Source: Serratia liquefaciens
Lineage (GTDB): Bacteria; Pseudomonadota; Gammaproteobacteria; Enterobacterales; Enterobacteriaceae
Direction: 5' to 3'
NCBI GenBank assembly: GCA_012719855.1
Contig: JAAXZN010000003.1
Span: 62,001 to 126,000 of the forward strand
DNA: 64,000 nucleotides
Shown here in pieces: positions 35,104 to 44,218 of the stretch (its first letter is position 1; each line of letters starts with the position of its first letter). The notes below the pieces were generated by a model, which saw nothing but the letters and a program-made list of their open reading frames with translations, was not told the origin of the DNA and did not search any database. A program made the translations under genes and the position numbers.

Positions 35104-36512
35104 TTTACCAACGACTGAACGATTTCCCCGCAGATTTTCTGTGGGGGGCTTCCACCTCTGCCTATCAGGTGGAGGGGGCCTGGAACGAAGACGGCAAAAG
35201 TCCATCGATTGTGGATATGCTTAATCACCCGGCAGAAACCGCTGATTTTAAGGTCGCCAGCGATCACTATCACCGCTTCCGAGAGGATGTGCAGCTGTTT
35301 GCCGAACTGGGGTTAAAGGCCTATCGTTTCTCGATTGCCTGGACGCGAGTGCTGCCGCAGGGGACCGGTGAGGTCAACGCCGCAGGGCTGGATTTTTATC
35401 GCCAGTTGATTGATGAACTGCTGAGCCATGGCATAGAACCTGTGGTAACGCTCTATCACTTCGATCTGCCTTATGTGCTTGAGCTGCAGGGCGGTTGGTC
35501 GAACCGCGCCACCATCGATGCCTTTGTCGATTATGCCGAAGTGTTGTTTGACGCATTCGGTGACCGGGTAAAGTATTGGCTGACCAACAACGAGCAGAAC
35601 ACCATGATCCTGCATCCGGGCGCCATTGGCACGCCGAAGGGCGGTGAACTGCCATCCAGGCGAGTGCTGTATCAGCAAAGCCACCATATGTTGGTGGCTC
35701 AGGCCAGGGTGATGGCGTTGTATCATCAGCGCTGCCCGGCCGGGAAGATCGGCCCGGCGATTAATACCACCTCGATGTATCAGGAAACCTGCAATCCGCT
35801 GGATGCCATCGCCGCCCATAACTGGGAAACGCTGCGTTGCTGGAGCTTCCTCGACGTGGCCGTGCAGGGTCGTTATAACCCGCTGGCCTGGCGTTACCTG
35901 CTGGATCGTCAATTGGCGCCACGGATGGAACCCGGTGATGCGGCGCTGTTGCTGCAGGGCAAACCGGACTTCGTGGCGATAAATTATTACTCGACCGCCA
36001 CCATTGCCGCCAGCCGAGGCGATGCGTCGGACATCAGCGCGCGAGCCGGCGATCAGCAAATCATGCTGGGGGAACCGGGCGTGTATCGCGCGGCGGAGAA
36101 CCCGTTCGTCGGTAAAACCCGTTACGGCTGGGTGATCGATCCTGTCGGATTGCGGCTGACGCTACGTAAAACCGCGGAACGTTACCATTTACCGATATTA
36201 ATTACTGAAAACGGCATTGGCGCCCCGGACCAGCTACAGGCCGATGATACAATCAACGACGATTACCGCATCGAGTTTATGCGACAACACGTCGAACAGA
36301 TGCAGTTGGCCATCAACGACGGCGTCGAACTGATCGGCTATTGCCCCTGGGCGGCAATAGACGTGGTCAGCACCCATCAGGGCTATGCCAAGCGCTACGG
36401 GTTTATCTATGTAAACCGGGGTGAGCAGGATCTGAAGGATCTGCGGCGGATCAAAAAGCGCAGTTTTGATTGGTACCAACGGCTGATTGTCTCCAATGGC
36501 CGGCAACGATAA
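35100..36512 (+). CDS. bglA: 6-phospho-beta-glucosidase, GH1
   Basis: A 470-residue glycosyl hydrolase of family 1. It starts with the typical FPADFLWGASTSAYQVEGAWNEDGK region (read in pieces). The acid/base glutamate lies in LTNNEQNTM and the nucleophile glutamate in LITENGIGA. It hydrolyses the phosphorylated glucoside delivered by the PTS protein into glucose 6-phosphate and an aglycone. It is coupled to the EII gene by a 4-base overlap. Confidence 0.94.
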   Translation: MIYQRLNDFPADFLWGASTSAYQVEGAWNEDGKSPSIVDMLNHPAETADFKVASDHYHRFREDVQLFAELGLKAYRFSIAWTRVLPQGTGEVNAAGLDFYRQLIDELLSHGIEPVVTLYHFDLPYVLELQGGWSNRATIDAFVDYAEVLFDAFGDRVKYWLTNNEQNTMILHPGAIGTPKGGELPSRRVLYQQSHHMLVAQARVMALYHQRCPAGKIGPAINTTSMYQETCNPLDAIAAHNWETLRCWSFLDVAVQGRYNPLAWRYLLDRQLAPRMEPGDAALLLQGKPDFVAINYYSTATIAASRGDASDISARAGDQQIMLGEPGVYRAAENPFVGKTRYGWVIDPVGLRLTLRKTAERYHLPILITENGIGAPDQLQADDTINDDYRIEFMRQHVEQMQLAINDGVELIGYCPWAAIDVVSTHQGYAKRYGFIYVNRGEQDLKDLRRIKKRSFDWYQRLIVSNGRQR

Positions 36513-36538
36513 TAAAAACAGAGGGTGTGGCCGCGACG

Positions 36539-37378
36539 ATGAAAGTCATTAAGGTACTCAATAATAGCCTGGTGCTATCGGCGGATGACGATAACAATGA
36601 AGCTATCGTGATGGGCAAGGGTATTGGCTTTAACAGCAAAGTGGGTGACGTTCTCGACCCGGCCGCGATAGAGAAAGTGTATGTGGTGCAGAACAGTCAA
36701 AAGGGCCGCGATTACCTGCGGCTGATTGAAACCACGCCGGAAGAGCACATCGAGATTGTGCAGATGATCCTGGCGGAGGCTAACCGGCAGCTTAACGGGC
36801 GGATTAACGAGCAGATTTTCTTCACCCTGGCGGACCACATCAGTTTCGCCATTGAGCGCTATCACAAGGGTATCGCAATCCAAAATCGCCTGTTGTTCGA
36901 GGTGAAGCGCTTTTACCCGCAGGAGTTCGCAGTGGCGAGCCAGGCACTGGCACACATCAACCGGCGGTTGAACATTGCGCTGCCGGAAGAAGAGGCGGGC
37001 AATATTGCTTTTCATCTGGTTAATGGTCAAACCGACGTGCAGAACATGGAGCACACGCTGCTGTCGGTGAAGATGCTGAAAGACATTTTCAATATCATCA
37101 AATACCATTTTCGCATCACGATCGACACTGACTCGCTCAACTATTCGCGTTTTTTGGTGCATATGCAGTTTTTTATTCAGCGAATGATCGAGGGGCAGCA
37201 AATGGCGTCGAAAGACGACTTTATCTTTGCGCAGGTGACCAGGGAGTATCCCGATGCCTATCGCGGCGCACTGCTGATCCGTGACTACGTGAAGAATCTG
37301 CTGCAAATGGAAATGTCGAACGATGAACTGCTGTATCTGGTGATCCACCTGACGCGTATTGCCGAGCGGTCAGATTAG
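36539..37378 (+). CDS. bglG: BglG/LicT-family transcription antiterminator
   Basis: A 279-residue protein, the length of E. coli BglG. The N-terminal RNA-binding CAT domain is MKVIKVLNNSLVLSADDDN. Two PRD regulatory domains follow, with conserved histidines (LADHISFAIERY, NIAFHLVNGQ, VIHLTRIAERS). Its target is the RAT in the operon leader. The gene comes last here, not first as in E. coli bgl, so its own synthesis needs read-through of the terminator that it controls. The first ATG with family-like sequence is at 36539. It overlaps the end of the convergent LysR gene by 4 bases. Confidence 0.93.
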   Translation: MKVIKVLNNSLVLSADDDNNEAIVMGKGIGFNSKVGDVLDPAAIEKVYVVQNSQKGRDYLRLIETTPEEHIEIVQMILAEANRQLNGRINEQIFFTLADHISFAIERYHKGIAIQNRLLFEVKRFYPQEFAVASQALAHINRRLNIALPEEEAGNIAFHLVNGQTDVQNMEHTLLSVKMLKDIFNIIKYHFRITIDTDSLNYSRFLVHMQFFIQRMIEGQQMASKDDFIFAQVTREYPDAYRGALLIRDYVKNLLQMEMSNDELLYLVIHLTRIAERSD

Positions 37379-38289
37379 CCGGGCGACTGCTCGCTGACGG
37401 CTTCGGCCACCAGATCGCGAAAGCGTTGGATGATGGCCGAAGTCCGGTTGCTGCGCAGCGCCAGATAAAGCGGCGCGCTGAGCTGAGCCTGTTCGGCAAT
37501 GGTTCGGTAAACGATGCCGTCGCCGCCTAATCTTCGCATCGAAGCCGGTACGATCGACAAGCCCAGACCGGCACCTACCAGGCTAAGGGTTGCGGGCAGG
37601 CGCGGGGCTTCCTGAATAACGCGAGGGCTGAACCCGGCGCGGTGGCAGGCAGCCAGAATGGCGTCATACAAACCCTGACCCGCCGGCCGGCGGTAGAGAA
37701 TAAAAGCTTCTTGAATCAACGCCGTCAGCGGCAGCGGTTGATCGTCATGGGTGGCCAGCGGGTGACCGATGGGCAGGGCGATCAGCATCGGCTCGCGCAG
37801 CACAGGTTCTATAGTCAAACCGGGAATACCGCCAACCGGCGAGCGGACAAAGGCCACGTCGAGCCGCTCATCCACCAGGGCATCCAACAGTTCACCGCTG
37901 CCGGCCTCTTCCAACTGAGTGGTAATGCCAGGCAGGATCTCACGGTAGCGGCGCAGCAGATTGGGCACGAAGGGATGCAATGCGGCCGAGCTGGTAAAAC
38001 CGATGGCGATATGACCTTGTTCGCCCCGCGCGGCGCGGTGTACCGCTTCGGTCAGATGTTCTGCCCGCGTCAGTAGCGCCCGCGCTTCATTGAACAACAC
38101 GCTGCCGGCCTCGGTAACGCGTACGCCGCGGGGCAGACGTTGCAGCAGTTTTACCCCCAACTCCTCTTCCAACCCCTGTAACAGGCGAGTCAACGGCGGT
38201 TGTTGAATAAACAGTCGTTCAGCAGCGCGGGTGATATTGCCTTCCTCTACCACAGTAACGAAAGCCCGCAGGCGGCGAAGTTCGATCAT
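37375..38289 (-). CDS. LysR-family regulator (BenM/CatM-like)
   Basis: A 304-residue LysR protein with an N-terminal helix-turn-helix (LRRLRAFVTVVEEGNITRAAERLFIQQPPLTRLLQ, read in pieces) of the BenM/CbbR/CatR subgroup, and an effector domain from about 90. I prefer the ATG at 38289: it has AGGG 7 bases upstream, while the ATG at 38295 has it too close and overlaps an operator. It is divergent from the split chromate transporter and probably regulates it. The inducer is unknown. Confidence 0.9.
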   Translation of the reverse strand: MIELRRLRAFVTVVEEGNITRAAERLFIQQPPLTRLLQGLEEELGVKLLQRLPRGVRVTEAGSVLFNEARALLTRAEHLTEAVHRAARGEQGHIAIGFTSSAALHPFVPNLLRRYREILPGITTQLEEAGSGELLDALVDERLDVAFVRSPVGGIPGLTIEPVLREPMLIALPIGHPLATHDDQPLPLTALIQEAFILYRRPAGQGLYDAILAACHRAGFSPRVIQEAPRLPATLSLVGAGLGLSIVPASMRRLGGDGIVYRTIAEQAQLSAPLYLALRSNRTSAIIQRFRDLVAEAVSEQSPG

Positions 38290-38293
38290 TGAC

Positions 38294-38308
38294 ATACCCT
38301 ATAGGTAT
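38294..38308. promoter_or_regulatory. ATAC-N7-GTAT operator between the LysR gene and chromate transporter
   Basis: ATACCCTATAGGTAT is a perfect inverted repeat fitting the BenM/CatM-type site ATAC-N7-GTAT and the LysR T-N11-A rule. It lies directly upstream of the regulator start and 87 bases before the transporter gene. Confidence 0.6.
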
Positions 38309-38394
38309 CCTTATTGCTTCCGAAATGCATTAGACATCATGGCATGGCGACGCGCATCATACCAGCCATCAAAATAAGCGATGTGGAACGGACA

Positions 38395-38967
38395 ATGTCT
38401 GAATCTGATGCGGTAAAAAATCACCCGCTGGCAGCACCACCGGGCAACGGTGAGTTGTTTTTGGGCTTTCTGATGCTGGGGTTGATTGGCTTTGGCGGGG
38501 TGTTGCCCTTAGCGCGAAATATGCTGGTAGAAGATCGTCGTTGGCTCAGTGGCCAGCAGTTTACCGAGCTGCTGGGGCTGTGCCAGTTTCTGCCGGGCGG
38601 CAACGTGATTAACCTTTCGGTAGCGGTTGGCATGGAATTTCGCGGCCTGCGCGGGGCTTTTTGCGCCTTGCTGGGGCTGATCAGCGCACCGACGGCCATC
38701 GTGGTCGGTTTGGGTATGGTTTATGCCCGCTTCCAAAATGACGCCCACGTGCAACACGTGTTTGCCGGGCTGGCGGCGGCGGCGGCCGGTTTGCTGCTGT
38801 CTACCGGGGTAAAAATGCTGTTGCCACTGCGCGGTAGATGGCTGGCGTTGGGCATTGTGGCGCTGTGTCTGATCGCCATCGCCTGGCTGCGCTTGCCCTT
38901 GCTGCCGACCATGCTGACATTGGCGCCGTTGAGCATCTTGCTGATGTGGTGGAGGGATCCCTCATGA
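38395..38967 (+). CDS. Chromate transporter, first half-size subunit
   Basis: A 190-residue membrane protein of the short-chain CHR family. The motif FLMLGLIGFGGVLPLARNMLV and the signature CQFLPGGNVINLSVAVG are those of ChrA N-terminal halves. Short-chain CHR proteins act as pairs with opposite topology. The second half follows with a 4-base overlap. They export chromate or related oxyanions; activity on chromate is not certain from sequence. The start is the ATG at 38395 after GGAACGG. Confidence 0.88.
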   Translation: MSESDAVKNHPLAAPPGNGELFLGFLMLGLIGFGGVLPLARNMLVEDRRWLSGQQFTELLGLCQFLPGGNVINLSVAVGMEFRGLRGAFCALLGLISAPTAIVVGLGMVYARFQNDAHVQHVFAGLAAAAAGLLLSTGVKMLLPLRGRWLALGIVALCLIAIAWLRLPLLPTMLTLAPLSILLMWWRDPS

Positions 38968-39485
38968 TGGCTATATTGATCTCGTTGGCGATCATATTCA
39001 CCGAGCTGTCACTGTTGGCGTTTGGCGGCGGCATGACCATTCTGCCGGAAATGCAGCGTCAGGTGGTGGAGGTTCACCAATGGATGAGTGCGCAGGAGTT
39101 CAGTGCGCTGTTCGCCATGGCGCAGGCCGCGCCGGGGCCGAACATGATGATTGTGCCGCTGGTGGGGTGGCACGTGGCCGGTTGGGCCGGGCTGTTGGTG
39201 TCCTCCATCGCCAAGTTCGGCCCGTCGTCGATGGTTACCCTGTTGGTGATGGGCGTCTGGCGACGCTTCAAGGATAAGCCATGGCGGCGTCGAGTGCAGA
39301 GCGGTTTGGTGCCGGTGACCGTCGGCCTGGTGGCGGCCAGTGGCGTGCTGATTGCCGAAGCTTCCGCACCGAATTGGCCGTTGGCGGTGATTATCCTGCT
39401 GGCAACGGTGCTGAGCATGAGCAAACGCATTCACCCATTATGGGTGTTGGCGGGCGGGGCGATACTGGGGCTGCTGCTGGCGTAA
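38964..39485 (+). CDS. Chromate transporter, second half-size subunit
   Basis: A 173-residue membrane protein. The N-terminal half motif FTELSLLAFGGGMTILPEMQRQVV and the signature AQAAPGPNMMIVPLVGWHVAG mark it as the partner CHR half. It begins at two adjacent ATG codons overlapping the stop of the first subunit, with GGAGGG upstream. It probably forms a heterodimer with the first subunit. Confidence 0.88.
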   Translation: MMAILISLAIIFTELSLLAFGGGMTILPEMQRQVVEVHQWMSAQEFSALFAMAQAAPGPNMMIVPLVGWHVAGWAGLLVSSIAKFGPSSMVTLLVMGVWRRFKDKPWRRRVQSGLVPVTVGLVAASGVLIAEASAPNWPLAVIILLATVLSMSKRIHPLWVLAGGAILGLLLA

Positions 39486-39524
39486 TCGATATTGGCGGCA
39501 GGGGCAGGCTGCCGCCAGAGTGAA

Positions 39525-39941
39525 TTACTGGCGCGGCGTCAGCGAGAAGCGGGGCTTGCCGTTATGGTTCATCACTTCATAGCGTTTGGGGGCCGTCAGC
39601 GCCAGAAACGCTACCATGCTGCCATCGGCATTGGTCAGCGTCATGCCGTCCGGCGTCGGACGCCAGGCCACCGGCAGTTCGGTGAGCGACAAGGGTTGCA
39701 GACACTGCTCTGAAGCGGTGAAACGGTAGGCATTAGTCCCCTCGATCAGTTCATCGCTTAATTCAACGTGGCAGGTTGGGGCTTTGCCTTCGGCATCGTT
39801 CAACTGCCAGTGCCCCTTCAGCGCAGAGGGGGCCAGCAGGGGCAGTGAACTGGCAAAGGTAGTGCTGCTTAACATAAGGCTCATAACAACTCCTGTCAGG
39901 GCAACGCGCCTGAGTGCGCGCAAAGAGAGAAATCTCGACAT
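39525..39941 (-). CDS. inh: Periplasmic serralysin inhibitor (Inh/AprI family)
   Basis: A 138-residue protein. The signal peptide ends LMLSSTTFA near residue 30. The mature N-terminus SSLPLLAPSALKGHWQL has the form of AprI/Inh inhibitors, whose N-terminal strand enters the protease active site. Two cysteines (PTCHVEL and EQCLQPL) fit the single disulfide of the family. It protects the periplasm from leaked protease. The ATG at 39941 follows AAGGAG. It is divergent from the protease gene here, not downstream of it as in the classic prtA-inh order. Confidence 0.9.
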   Translation of the reverse strand: MSRFLSLRALRRVALTGVVMSLMLSSTTFASSLPLLAPSALKGHWQLNDAEGKAPTCHVELSDELIEGTNAYRFTASEQCLQPLSLTELPVAWRPTPDGMTLTNADGSMVAFLALTAPKRYEVMNHNGKPRFSLTPRQ

Positions 39942-40302
39942 CGGCCACTCCTTACTGAAATCCGTTAATACCATAGCACGATCCTTCTTGCTGGGTGATC
40001 CAAGGATAAGTGATTTTAATACTCGTTTATTCTGAATCAATGAATAACCCGCAGTATAAATGACGAGCAATTAAAGCCAGTAGTCTTCTTGTTATTGTGG
40101 TCTATATTTTTCAATCAATTGTTTTTAATTGCTTTAATGGTTTTGTTTAATTTGGGACGCCTGCTTATTATTGCACTGTTGTATGGTTGCGCCGTCAGAC
40201 TAATTCCCTATGCTGGGTTGCGGAACTGGAATGTTCCCATTAGTTATTTTGATTGAATGCCTCACCAATTGAGTAAATTCCTATTGTGTAAAGGAGAATG
40301 CG
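39942..40302. other. Divergent control region, inhibitor / protease
   Basis: A 361-base AT-rich gap with no gene that I can support. It should hold promoters for both genes. I could not place confident boxes or operators. Confidence 0.4.
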
Positions 40303-41913
40303 ATGAACCGCAATCACAATGAAATTTTGCAAGATGACGAAGCGTTTACCGGCCTGGCGGCCACATCCCCTCATGATCCCAACTATCAATTCTACTATCA
40401 CCAAACCGGCAGCATCTACAATGGGCTGGGCTATGGCGCTTATCTGACGTTGGATAATGCCAATCTCTACAGCAACCAGCGAGGCACCGGCCCGCTTACC
40501 ACCTGGGGCAAGACCCGTGAAAACTACAGCTCCGAGCGCGCAGCCGATCAGCTGACTCGCAGTGGGTATACGCACAACGGCGACAACGTTTTCCATCAGC
40601 CGGCAGATCTGACCTTTTCCTTCCTGACCCAGGAAGCGCTGGATGTTATCGGCAGAACCGGAACGGGTAACAACGCCAATAAAGGGCTGGAGCCGTTGAC
40701 CGAAGCGGCTAAAAGCCAGGCGTTAAAATCGATGCAGGCCTGGGCAGACGTGGCAAATGTCACCTTTACCGAAGCGCAGTCCACGGATCTGAACCACCGG
40801 GCGGATATCACCTTCGCTTATTACACCCAGAAAGCCGATGGTAGCGCAGCGGATGACAATGCCTTTGGTTACTATCCAGCCACCTCTAATCCTGCGGATG
40901 ATAACAGCTACGCCGGTACGGTCTGGTTTAACAAAGGTTTTCTTACTCATCAAGCGCCGGTGCCAGGGGATTTCAGCAGCCAGACCTTCACCCATGAAAT
41001 TGGCCATGCGTTGGGGTTGCTGCACCCTGGCGATTATGACGCTTCCGACGACAGGGATCCCACTTATATCGATGACGCCGTGTATTATCAGGATTCGGTT
41101 CAATACTCGATAATGAGCTACTTCAACGGCAATAACACCGGCTCCGATACCAAAGGGGTCAACGGTTATGGCCCGATGATCGACGACATCGCCGCGATGC
41201 AGAAACTGTACGGTGCCAATATGGAGACGCGCACCGGGGATTCGGTTTACGGCTTTAATTCCAATACCGGGCGCGACTTCTTGACCGCAACGTCAGATAA
41301 CGGCAAGCCGGTGAACTTTGCGGTGTGGGACGCGGGCGGTAATGACACGCTGGATTTTTCCGGCTACAGCCAGCAGCAGCTGATTAATCTTAATGACGGC
41401 GCATTTTCCAGCGTGGGCGGTGGCACGCAGAACGTGGCGATCGCCAATAATGCGGTGATCGAGAACGCCATTGGCGGCAGCGGTCGCGACGTGATCATCG
41501 GCAACGAACAGGCCAACCTGCTGGCCGGTAATGCCGGTTCGGACATGCTGTATGGCGGGTTGGGGGCGGACCACCTGTGGGGCGGCAAAGACGCCAATAA
41601 CTTCGCCGACTATTTCGTTTACCTCAATGCCAATGAGTCCACCACTACGGCATTCGATGTGATCGAGGATTTCGAACACGGGATCGACAAGATCGACCTC
41701 TCGGGGCTGCGTTTCAACAACAGCCTGAGTGAACTGCGATTGATCGACAGTGCCGACAGTTTCAGCGGCCAGAAAGGCGAGTTTAAACTTAACTTCGATA
41801 CCTTTAACGGTACGACGGATTTACTGCTGAATACCCATAACGACAGCTATGCGGCGGACTTCAAAATCCACGTTGTCGGCCAGGTGGAACAAAGCGATAT
41901 TCTGTTTGCCTGA
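40303..41913 (+). CDS. Serralysin-family secreted metalloprotease
   Basis: A 536-residue protein, about 50 residues longer than usual serralysins. The zinc motif HEIGHALGLLH is at 231-241, and the Met-turn SIMSYF is at 269-274. The peptidase M10 C-terminal part has glycine-rich RTX calcium repeats at about 345-430 (GGNDTLDFSG, GGSGRDVIIGN, GNAGSDMLYGGLGADHLWGG). The C-terminus ends SDILFA, close to the D-plus-hydrophobics signal used by type I secretion. There is no Sec signal, as expected. It should be exported to the medium through an ABC exporter; no such exporter genes lie nearby. The start follows AAAGGAGAATGCG. Confidence 0.95.
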   Translation: MNRNHNEILQDDEAFTGLAATSPHDPNYQFYYHQTGSIYNGLGYGAYLTLDNANLYSNQRGTGPLTTWGKTRENYSSERAADQLTRSGYTHNGDNVFHQPADLTFSFLTQEALDVIGRTGTGNNANKGLEPLTEAAKSQALKSMQAWADVANVTFTEAQSTDLNHRADITFAYYTQKADGSAADDNAFGYYPATSNPADDNSYAGTVWFNKGFLTHQAPVPGDFSSQTFTHEIGHALGLLHPGDYDASDDRDPTYIDDAVYYQDSVQYSIMSYFNGNNTGSDTKGVNGYGPMIDDIAAMQKLYGANMETRTGDSVYGFNSNTGRDFLTATSDNGKPVNFAVWDAGGNDTLDFSGYSQQQLINLNDGAFSSVGGGTQNVAIANNAVIENAIGGSGRDVIIGNEQANLLAGNAGSDMLYGGLGADHLWGGKDANNFADYFVYLNANESTTTAFDVIEDFEHGIDKIDLSGLRFNNSLSELRLIDSADSFSGQKGEFKLNFDTFNGTTDLLLNTHNDSYAADFKIHVVGQVEQSDILFA

Positions 41914-41927
41914 GTGCCACGCTTGAT

Positions 41928-41948
41928 AAGGGCCTTACGGCCCTTTTA
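41928..41948 (+). terminator. Rho-independent terminator after the protease gene
   Basis: AAGGGCC pairs with GGCCCTT around TTAC, followed by four T. Confidence 0.75.
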
Positions 41949-41969
41949 CTAAAGCGCCATCCCCGGCCT

Positions 41970-42977
41970 TTAAGGGTTCAGAGCCTTGATCAGCGCCTGA
42001 TTGAACCGTTCGGGTTCCTCCATTTGTGGCGCATGACCCAGGCCCGGGAATTCGATCAGGGTGGCGTGCGGGATCATTTTCGCCACCTGTTTGCCCAGCA
42101 GATTATAGTGACCGAGCCTGGCCTTGACGGCAGGTGAAGCGATGTCGCTGCCGATGGCGGTGGTGTCGGCGGTGCCGATCATCAAAGTGGTCGGCGTTTG
42201 CAGATCCTTAAACTCGTAGTACACCGGCTGGGTAAAAATCATGTCGTAAATCAGCGCTGAGTTCCAGGCCACCAGGCGATGCCCAGGCCCGTTGTTCAAC
42301 CCGGCCAGCATATCGACCCAGCGGTCATATTCCGGCTTCCAGCGGCCAGCATAATAGGTCTGCAGTTCGTATTGTCGAATACCGGCAGCAGAGGTTTTCA
42401 ATTCACGCTCGAACCACTGATCGACGCTGCGCCACGGCACGCCTTTGGCTTTCCAGTCTTCCAGCCCAATCGGATTGACCATCACCAGCCGCTCCACCGC
42501 CTGCGGGTACATCAGGCTATAGCGGGTTGCCAGCATGCCGCCGGTAGAATGGCCGACGATCACCGCTTTACCGATTTTCAGGTTATTTAACAGCGCGTGG
42601 GTATTGCTCGCCAACTGCTGAAAGCTGTATTGGTAGTGCTGCGGTTTGGTGGAGCTGCAAAAGCCGATTTGATCGGGCGCGATCACCCGATAACCCGCCT
42701 TGCTCAGTGCCTTGATGGTCTCCTGCCAGGTGGCCGCGCAGAAGTTTTTGCCGTGCATCAGCACTGCAGTACGGCCGTTGGCGTCGCCCTCTGGCGGGAC
42801 ATCCATATAGCCCATAGTTAACTGCTGCCCCTGCGAGGGGAAGCTGAATTGTTGCTGTGGGTAAGGGTAGTGAAAGCCCTGCAGTTCCTGACCGTATTTG
42901 GGCGTTTCGGCAGCCACGCTGGCAGAAAAGGCGGCCAGAGCAGCGGCTAGCGCGACTTGACGGGTCAATCTCAGCAT
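41970..42977 (-). CDS. Exported alpha/beta hydrolase
   Basis: A 335-residue protein with a Sec signal peptide (LTRQVALAAALAAFSASVAA). The alpha/beta-hydrolase fold shows the oxyanion-region HGKNFCAATW, the nucleophile elbow GHSTGG, the acid region GTADTTA and the catalytic His in GLGHAPQMEEP. It should act in the periplasm as an esterase or a related hydrolase. The substrate cannot be predicted. It is a single gene, convergent with the protease gene. Confidence 0.85.
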   Translation of the reverse strand: MLRLTRQVALAAALAAFSASVAAETPKYGQELQGFHYPYPQQQFSFPSQGQQLTMGYMDVPPEGDANGRTAVLMHGKNFCAATWQETIKALSKAGYRVIAPDQIGFCSSTKPQHYQYSFQQLASNTHALLNNLKIGKAVIVGHSTGGMLATRYSLMYPQAVERLVMVNPIGLEDWKAKGVPWRSVDQWFERELKTSAAGIRQYELQTYYAGRWKPEYDRWVDMLAGLNNGPGHRLVAWNSALIYDMIFTQPVYYEFKDLQTPTTLMIGTADTTAIGSDIASPAVKARLGHYNLLGKQVAKMIPHATLIEFPGLGHAPQMEEPERFNQALIKALNP

Positions 42978-43027
42978 CCTGATGTCCTTATGAAAATCGG
43001 CAAGAGTCTGAGTATAGCCGTAAAGGT

Positions 43028-43055
43028 CATGCCTCCCCGATGAAAAGGAGGCATG
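43028..43055 (-). terminator. Hairpin after the PhyH-family gene
   Basis: CATGCCTCC and GGAGGCATG form a perfect 9-base stem just after the stop of the minus-strand dioxygenase gene. The T-run is weak. Confidence 0.5.
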
Positions 43056-43060
43056 AAACG

Positions 43061-44218
43061 CTAGGCACTGCGCAACTGCTGTTGGCGTTCAAGCTGTTTG
43101 TTGAAGTGCGCGGGGGCCCAATCCGCCTGCAGCGCCTGCATCAGCAACTGTTGCTGGGTCTGCGGAGCCAGTCCGGCCAGCGGCGGATCGCTGTCCAGAT
43201 TGGTGGGGAAAGAGTAGCCGTCTGCCGCCGCCGCGACGGTCGCCGCCAACTCCGCACCCAGCAGCTCTCCTGCTTGATAGCGCCGCAGTAACGCCGGATA
43301 GATCTGCTGCAGCAGATTCAAGCGGTTCACGGTTTCCATCGGCTTGCCGAATGCCGATGAGACCTGCAACAGATTGGCGATGCGCACATGGTCGCGGGTG
43401 ACATTGTTGCCCGCAGCATGGAACAGCGCCGGGTTAAAGAACAGTGCGTCTCCCAGCTCCAGCGGCAGCTGTACGGCATGTTGCTGGAAATAGTCGATAA
43501 ACTCCGGGGTGCGCCACGCCAGATAGCCGCCAGGATACTGGTGCGAGAACGGCAGTAATTGAGTTGGGCCGGACTCCAGCGGCATCGCAGAATGCGCTAC
43601 AGCACCTTGCAACGTCAGATACTGCGATAGCAGTTGCAACGGCAACGGAAAACGTTGTACGTCGTGATTTTCCTGAAAGCCCAGATGGTAGTCACGGTGC
43701 GGTTGCTGCGCCTTTCCCCCAGGACGCACTACGTTGACCTGCGCCGTCATTTGATACCAGGGGCCGAGCCAGGCTTCGCTGACCAACGCCAGCACAGGGT
43801 TGGCGTAGTAGTCAATAAAGGCGTCGGGATCGTGCTGGGCGGCCTTTTGCAGCGAATTCCAGATGCGGCCATTATTGCCGGCGGCAGAAAAGTGATCGCC
43901 CGCGTTCCCTCTGGCGGCTTCTTCCTGGAAAATGGCCTCGAAAACCCGGTTATGGCGCTCTATGATGCTCTTGTCGGGATAGGTGTTTTTAATCACCAGC
44001 ACGCCGGGGCCGGTGGAAAGTGCCCGGTGCAGCTCACTCAATACCGAGGTTTTATCGGTTTGCGCACGCTCAATCAGCATGTCAGCGTGATAAATCAGCA
44101 CGTTTTTTTTCGCGTCGGCCGCCAGTGGATATTCACTCAATGTGAGCGACTGCTCACATGTCTGGCCAAAGTCATCAACCGAAAGCCGGTCAGGCTGTAA
44201 AAAAAGAGTTTCAGTCAT
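43061..44218 (-). CDS. Phytanoyl-CoA dioxygenase (PhyH)-family oxygenase
   Basis: A 385-residue protein with the iron-binding HxD of PhyH-type Fe(II)/2-oxoglutarate oxygenases (QPHRDYHLGF). The likely distal His is in LFHAAGNNVT, followed by the 2-oxoglutarate-binding Arg region DHVRIAN. No signal peptide is present, so it is cytoplasmic. It overlaps the upstream SDR gene by 8 bases, and the pair is divergent from a LacI-type regulator. This suggests a small inducible catabolic or biosynthetic pathway in which a substrate is hydroxylated and then oxidised. The real substrate is unknown. Confidence 0.78.
   Translation of the reverse strand: MTETLFLQPDRLSVDDFGQTCEQSLTLSEYPLAADAKKNVLIYHADMLIERAQTDKTSVLSELHRALSTGPGVLVIKNTYPDKSIIERHNRVFEAIFQEEAARGNAGDHFSAAGNNGRIWNSLQKAAQHDPDAFIDYYANPVLALVSEAWLGPWYQMTAQVNVVRPGGKAQQPHRDYHLGFQENHDVQRFPLPLQLLSQYLTLQGAVAHSAMPLESGPTQLLPFSHQYPGGYLAWRTPEFIDYFQQHAVQLPLELGDALFFNPALFHAAGNNVTRDHVRIANLLQVSSAFGKPMETVNRLNLLQQIYPALLRRYQAGELLGAELAATVAAAADGYSFPTNLDSDPPLAGLAPQTQQQLLMQALQADWAPAHFNKQLERQQQLRSA

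Noticed and set aside
44141-44160. TGTGA...TCACA inside the PhyH gene
   Set aside because: The spacer is 8 bases instead of 6 and it is within coding sequence.
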